Shown here: positions 8,488 through 12,547 of the stretch, piece by piece | How positions within the stretch are numbered: position 1 is the first letter of the stretch | Layout: the number at the start of each line of letters is the position of its first letter | Source of the DNA: Chitinophagaceae bacterium | GTDB lineage: Bacteria > Bacteroidota > Bacteroidia > Chitinophagales > Chitinophagaceae | NCBI GenBank assembly: GCA_016702745.1 | Contig: JADJDJ010000011.1 | Span: 1-12,547 of the forward strand | Reading direction: 5' to 3' | Length of the DNA stretch: 12,547 bases | Notes under the pieces: model-generated | The model's database searches: none | Seen by the model: only the letters and a program-made list of their open reading frames with translations | What the model was told of the DNA's origin: nothing | Position numbers and translations under genes: made by a program

Positions 8488-10607
8488 ATGTGTAAGAGTA
8501 AGAAAATGGTTCGATTGCTCCTTTTTACAGGGGCTCTGCTGACCACTGCCTTTAATAGTAAAGCCCAATCCTGGGAGCAAACCAATACAGGTTTTAAGGC
8601 GACCATTAATCAGTATTACTGTCCAGGCAGAATTCAATACGAATTCGAAATCACCGGAAGGGGGTGAATTTAAAAAGAAAAGTTTATCGGTAATTGCCAA
8701 TCCGGCATCAGTTCAATTAAGTTAAACAGTCCGGTCATTCTTTGAAAACTGATCAACTGCAGATAACTTTTGACCTGGGTACTATACATTTAATTTTATA
8801 ACAGCAAAGGAACATCTCTCCTGGAAGGAAAAAAACAATTCACTTCTTTCAACCCTATAAGATGCCGGGAGAGTACGTTTACCATCAGCCAGTCCTTTTG
8901 TACTGGACCAGCAGGAACCATTTACGGATTGGGGCAGCAGCAACAGGGTAAAATGAGTCAAAGGAATCTTTCGTCTCCGGATGGAACAAGGTAATACCAA
9001 TGACTATATTCATTTTTTCAGTCGGTGAAAGGGTACGGTGTATTCTGGATAATTATTCGCCCACGGATTTCATTGATACTACGGAGGCTACGATCTTCAG
9101 TTCAGATGTGGCGGATTGATTATTATTTATATGGCGGCAATGCAGATGCTGTGATTGCGGTATGTGGAACTGACAGGTCGGGTACCGATGCCCCTTGTGG
9201 ACCTATGGTTATTTTCAAAGTAAGGAACGGTACAAAAGTCAAAGAACTAATCGCAGTTGTAAAAGTACAGGGAATTAAAAGTGCCATTGGACGGAATTAT
9301 CCAGGACTGGCAATACTGGGGAATAATTATTTATGGAATGCCATGGAGTTCCTGATGAAGATTTTCCCGAATGCCCCTAAAATGATCAGTGAACTGCACC
9401 GCTGAATTCACACTTCGCTATTTCGATCTGGAACTCTTTTGGTCCGGAATACCAGGCAATACCGTGAATTGACAGCATTAAAGCGCTGATGAATTTCAGT
9501 ACCTGGCCACAATCGGGTTCTTCTTTAGCCACCCAGGATGGATTATCCCTCAGGTGTAAAATGATCCCTATAATGCAAAGGCCCGTGATATTTATTGGAA
9601 ATACCCTCCAGACTTTTTGATTTAGGTATCGACGCCTGGTGGACGGATCCGAACCCGATCACCTGGATGCGAAACCCGGCGATCTGGATAACAAAACCGC
9701 GATGGGATTATTCAGGAAAGTGGGAACGCTTTTCCGCTGATGACTGTTGGTGGGGAGCACCACGGCCCGTTCATCTGATAAAAGGGTTTTTGTTTACCCG
9801 TTCCGCCTTTGCCGGGCAGCAACGTTATGGTGCTAATACATGGTCGGGGGATGTGGTGGCTTCCTGGAAAGCACTGCAAACCAGATCAGTGCCGGGTTGA
9901 ATTTTTCGCTGACCGGTATACCTTACTGAATAGTGATATCGGAGGTCTTCTCTGGAATTTCAAAAGGAAACTGGAAGATCCTGACTACCGGGAATTATAT
10001 GTTCGGTGGTTGCAGTTTGTTGTCGGCCGATCAATCCGTTTGGGATATCAATAACCAGTTCCTTTTTGGAAAATCTGTTTTAGTCAGTCCCGTTACCAGT
10101 CCGATGTACATAAAGCCGGTTGTCAATGGCCGTGATACTGTTTATGCTGAAGATTTCAGTAAAATCAAAATAAAGGAAACCTATCTGCCGGCAGGAACCG
10201 GCTGGTATGATTCGGACAGGGATTATTATTCAGGTGGAACAAAGGAAAACTCCGCTGGACATCATACCATTATATATAAGAGCCGGTACTGTGTTACCAA
10301 TGGGCCAGGAAGTTCAGTATGCCACTGAGAAAAATGGGACAGTCTCGATATTCGCATTTCCGGGGCTACCGATCCTTTGTTTTGTATGAAGATGAAAATG
10401 ATAATTACAATTATGAGAAGGGGGGCATTTTCCACCATAAAATTTTCCTGGAATGACAAGAAGAAGCAACTGGAAATCAGTGACAGAACTGGAAGCTTCC
10501 CTGGGATGCTGGAAAGCCGGACTTTTCAATCTTGTAATGGTGACTGGAAAACTGATGAGGCTAAGCCGGTAACTTATTCCGGAAAAAAAATAACTATTCA
10601 GTTCTAA
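8488..10607 (+). CDS. GH31 alpha-glycosidase, probable alpha-xylosidase, with internal deletion (frameshifted)
   Basis: Predicted secreted or periplasmic alpha-xylosidase (alpha-glucosidase is the alternative). ATG 8488 or 8506 gives the leader MVRLLLFTGALLTTAFNSKAQ. Then come SWEQTNTGFKATI, YGLGQQQQGKMSQRNL (repaired), VKGYGVFWDNYSPTDF, DYYLYGGNADAVI, VPMPPLWTYGYFQSKERY, DGIIQDWQYWGNN (repaired), MISELH, and the nucleophile region DLGIDAWWTD (Asp codon 9646-9648) with a 4-base loss just after it. Acid/base Asp lies in GANTWSGDVVASW (9850-9852), followed by SDIGG and YRELYVRWLQF. At about 10019-10022 the sequence jumps to ADQSVWDINNQFLFGKSVLV; the segment that normally lies here, with the R-x-H-G substrate-binding motif and the RYRLLPYIY helix (roughly 65-80 residues by my recollection of the family), is absent. 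The C-terminal sandwich (LPAGTGWYD, IPLYIRAGTVLPMG) ends ITIQF at TAA 10605-10607. No PA14 insert is seen, unlike some alpha-xylosidases. Frame breaks are dense from 8640 to 9600. Confidence 0.82.
10016..10024 (+). other. Junction of missing segment inside GH31
   Basis: Upstream translation ends V-R-W-L-Q-F and downstream resumes S-A-D-Q-S-V-W-D, where GH31 relatives have a block containing R-S-H-G and a conserved helix between these strings. The junction reads tttgttgtcgg, with T/G-rich sequence that could allow slippage or a repeat-collapsed assembly. It is inferred from family knowledge, not measured. Confidence 0.6.
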
Positions 10608-10674
10608 GAATATGACGTACGATAGAAGAAAAATAGAAGGGGCGCATCAACCGGAATATGTAAGCGGGTTGTTC
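10608..10674 (+). other. GH31-GH127 intergenic stretch or leader
   Basis: Sixty-seven bases separate the GH31 stop from the preferred GH127 start. An ATG at 10613 opens a short frame (MTYDRRKIEG) that ends at TAA 10690-10692, and its residues do not look like a signal peptide. No hairpin or promoter stands out. The true GH127 start could lie in this stretch if further indels are present. Confidence 0.4.
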
Positions 10675-12547
10675 ATGGCAAACAGTTTTTAAGGGAAAGA
10701 TCAGCTCTCATCATTATCCGTTTGATAGTTGGTATGGCTGCTTTTGCTGCCGGTTGATGGATGGACCCAGGAACAGTTATATCCCAATACTTTCCCTGGA
10801 GCGGTGAAACTACTGCCCGGACTTTTCAGCATGCCCGTGACCTGAATATAAAAGTGTTATTGCAATGACCTGGACCGTTTGATGGCCGGGTACCGGAAAG
10901 AAGCAGGATTGACTGCGAAAGCGGAAATATTTAAAAACTGGGACGGATTGGACGGTCATGGTGGGGGCATTATTTATCTGCGATGGCCATGAATTATGCC
11001 GCAACTGGAAACCTGGAATGTAAACGACGAATGGAGTATATCATTCAGGAATTGAAGGAATGTCAGGATGCAAATGGGGAAAAATACCCGGATTGGGCAA
11101 AGGGCTATGCTGGTGCTGTTCCTAATGGACAGAAAATCTGGAGTGGGTTTAAGAAGGGGGATTTCACAGCTTTCAGGGCTGCCTGGGTTCCATTCTATAA
11201 TATCCATAAAATGTATGAAGGTTTGAGTGATGCATGGCTATATACAGGAAATACAAAGGCAAAAGAATTGTTCCTGAAATTTTGTGACTGGGGAATTTCG
11301 ATCAGTTCCGGCTTATCTGATACACAACTGCAATCAGTACTGGATACGGAGCATGGGGGGATGAATGAAGTGTTTGCGGATGCTTACCAGACTACAGGAG
11401 AAAAAAATACCTCGATGCAGCCCGGCGTTTTTCTCATCGGATGCTGCTGGATGCGATGGCAGCAGGTAAGGATAATCTGGATAACAAACATGCCAATACC
11501 CAGGTGCCCAAGGCGATAGGGTTTGCCAGAATCGGAGAACTGGCAAAAGAAAACAACTATACTGCGGCAGGGGCTTTTTTTTCTGGCAAACAGTAACCAC
11601 CAAAGCGGTCACTGGCATTTGGTGGTAACAGCCGCCGGGAACATTTTCCTTCCAATGCTTCCTGCAGTGATTTTGTTGATGATGTGGAAGGGCCTGAAAC
11701 CTGCAATACTTATAATATGCTGAAGCTGACAGCTGATCTTTTCAGGATGCAGCCATCAGTAAATTATATTGATTATTATGAACGGGCTTTGTATAATCAT
11801 ATCCTTGCATCACAGCATCCTGTTCATGGAGTGATATGTGTATTTCACTCCCGCCAGGCCCAGACATTACCGGGTGTATTCATCTCCCAATGCAGCCATG
11901 TGGTGTTGTGTGGGCAGTGGGATGGAAAATCATGGAAAGTATAATGAAATGATTTTATACATAATAGGATTCATTGTTTCTCAATCTTTTATGCCATCTG
12001 TATTAAACTGGAAGGATAAAAATTGATGCTAAAACAGGAGACAAAATTTCCTTACGATGAATTCACTTCCTTAACAGTAACTGCAGGGCAATCTGCATTT
12101 AGTTTAATGGTCCGCTATCCTTCTTGGGCCAGACAGGAAGAACTTCAATTGTGGATCAATGGAAAGCCTGTTACAGTACAGAAGGTTCCGGGTTCTTCCA
12201 TATCACCCTCAAACGAGTATGGAAAAAAAGGAGATATTGTTAAAATCCGACTGCCCATGGAAGTCCGCACAGAAGCCATGCCTAATCAACCGGAATACCT
12301 TGCTTTTATGTATGGTCCCGTTTTGCTGGCCGCCGGAGCAGGACAAGAAGGGATGAAGGGCCTGGTAGCGGATGATAGTCGCTGGGCACATATTGCTGGC
12401 GGAAAAGATTACCGCTCGATCAGGCACCGGTGATAGTGAAGACAATACCGGACATTTAACATCTGGTCTCAGTCCGGTAAAGAATAAACCGCTGCATTTT
12501 ACTTTTCATAACCTGAAAATGATGCATCCCGTCCAAACAGAATTGCA
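10675..12547 (+). CDS. GH127/GH146-type beta-L-arabinofuranosidase (DUF1680), 3' end off window, frameshifted
   Basis: Predicted zinc-dependent beta-L-arabinofuranosidase with a cysteine nucleophile. The start is uncertain: ATG 10675 plus one T in the run 10686-10690 gives MANSFLRERSALIIIRLIVG, a plausible leader, followed by EQLYPNTFPGAVKLLPGLF, HARDLNIKV and YRKEAGL. The alpha/alpha barrel shows NWDGLDGH, ALAMNYAATGN, KYPDWAKGYAGAVP, WVPFYNIHKMYEGLSDAWLY, LDTEHGGMNEVFADAY, HANTQVPKAIGFAR, LAFGGNSRREHFP, DDVEGPETCNTYNMLKLT and NAAMWCCVGSGMENHGKYNEM. By analogy with HypBA1 of Bifidobacterium, the Glu and Cys of E-T-C (codons 11696-11698 and 11702-11704) and the C-C pair (11904-11909) make the zinc site, one of the pair being the nucleophile. 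The Glu of R-R-E-H-F (11639-11641) is the likely acid/base. A beta-sandwich follows (SLMVRYPSWARQEELQLWING, EYLAFMYGPVLLAAG). Breaks include A7 at 11401-11407, T8 at 11575-11582, and sites near 11600, 11840, 11960 and 12405. The C-terminus is missing. Confidence 0.87.

Noticed and set aside
1279..10629. 14-base match cgtacgatagaaga near 1279 and 10616 as a site-specific repeat
   Set aside because: One copy is inside the E1 coding sequence (R-T-I-E-D), and a match of this length has a fair chance of occurring at random in 12.5 kb.
111..12445. Many open frames on the minus strand and short overlapping plus-strand frames
   Set aside because: They are antisense or out-of-frame shadows of the esterase and glycosidase genes, lack recognisable domains or leaders, and owe their number to the frame breaks.
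1..12547. CRISPR array, tRNA/rRNA, insertion sequence, defence or other novel system
   Set aside because: No regularly spaced repeats, RNA-gene cores, terminal inverted repeats or transposase motifs were seen; nearly all of the window is explained by carbohydrate-active enzyme genes.

Overview
This window reads as part of a polysaccharide utilisation gene cluster from a member of the Bacteroidota, possibly a Chitinophaga-like soil or plant-associated lineage; that placement rests on protein style only. The signs are a run of secreted CAZyme genes all on the + strand, weak or absent Shine-Dalgarno sites, short gaps (8 to about 67 bases), moderate GC, and families typical of Bacteroidota hemicellulose loci. 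No SusC/SusD pair, regulator, RNA gene, CRISPR array or transposase is visible.

Layout: 1-419, the C-terminal end of a GH51 alpha-L-arabinofuranosidase. 470-5812, four consecutive genes with five CE1-type (esterase D / feruloyl or acetylxylan esterase-like) catalytic modules: E1 (470-1645), E2 (1654-2723), E3 (2741-3841) and a two-module fusion E4 (3896-5812). 5833-8426, a GH3 beta-glycosidase with an inserted PA14 domain, most like bacterial beta-xylosidases. 8488-10607, a GH31 alpha-glycosidase, probably an alpha-xylosidase. About 10675 to the right edge, a GH127/GH146-type (DUF1680) beta-L-arabinofuranosidase, cut off by the window end. No gene-free stretch reaches 300 bases.

Every gene is broken by many one- to four-base indels, often at homopolymers, while the protein signal carries on in another frame and most catalytic motifs survive. 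This looks much more like an uncorrected long-read or low-coverage assembly than natural decay, so gene spans below join frame fragments and a clean translation cannot be taken directly from the sequence. One larger loss, inside the GH31 gene, is not explained by a single-base error.

Taken together, the products suggest stepwise trimming of an esterified, arabinosylated hemicellulose or pectic side chain. The CE1 modules would remove acetyl and/or hydroxycinnamoyl esters, GH51 and GH127 would remove alpha- and beta-linked L-arabinofuranose, and GH3 and GH31 would remove beta-linked xylose (or glucose) and alpha-linked xylose. The substrate is inference. The most unusual aspect is the density and divergence of the esterases. 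I found no wholly unrecognisable system.
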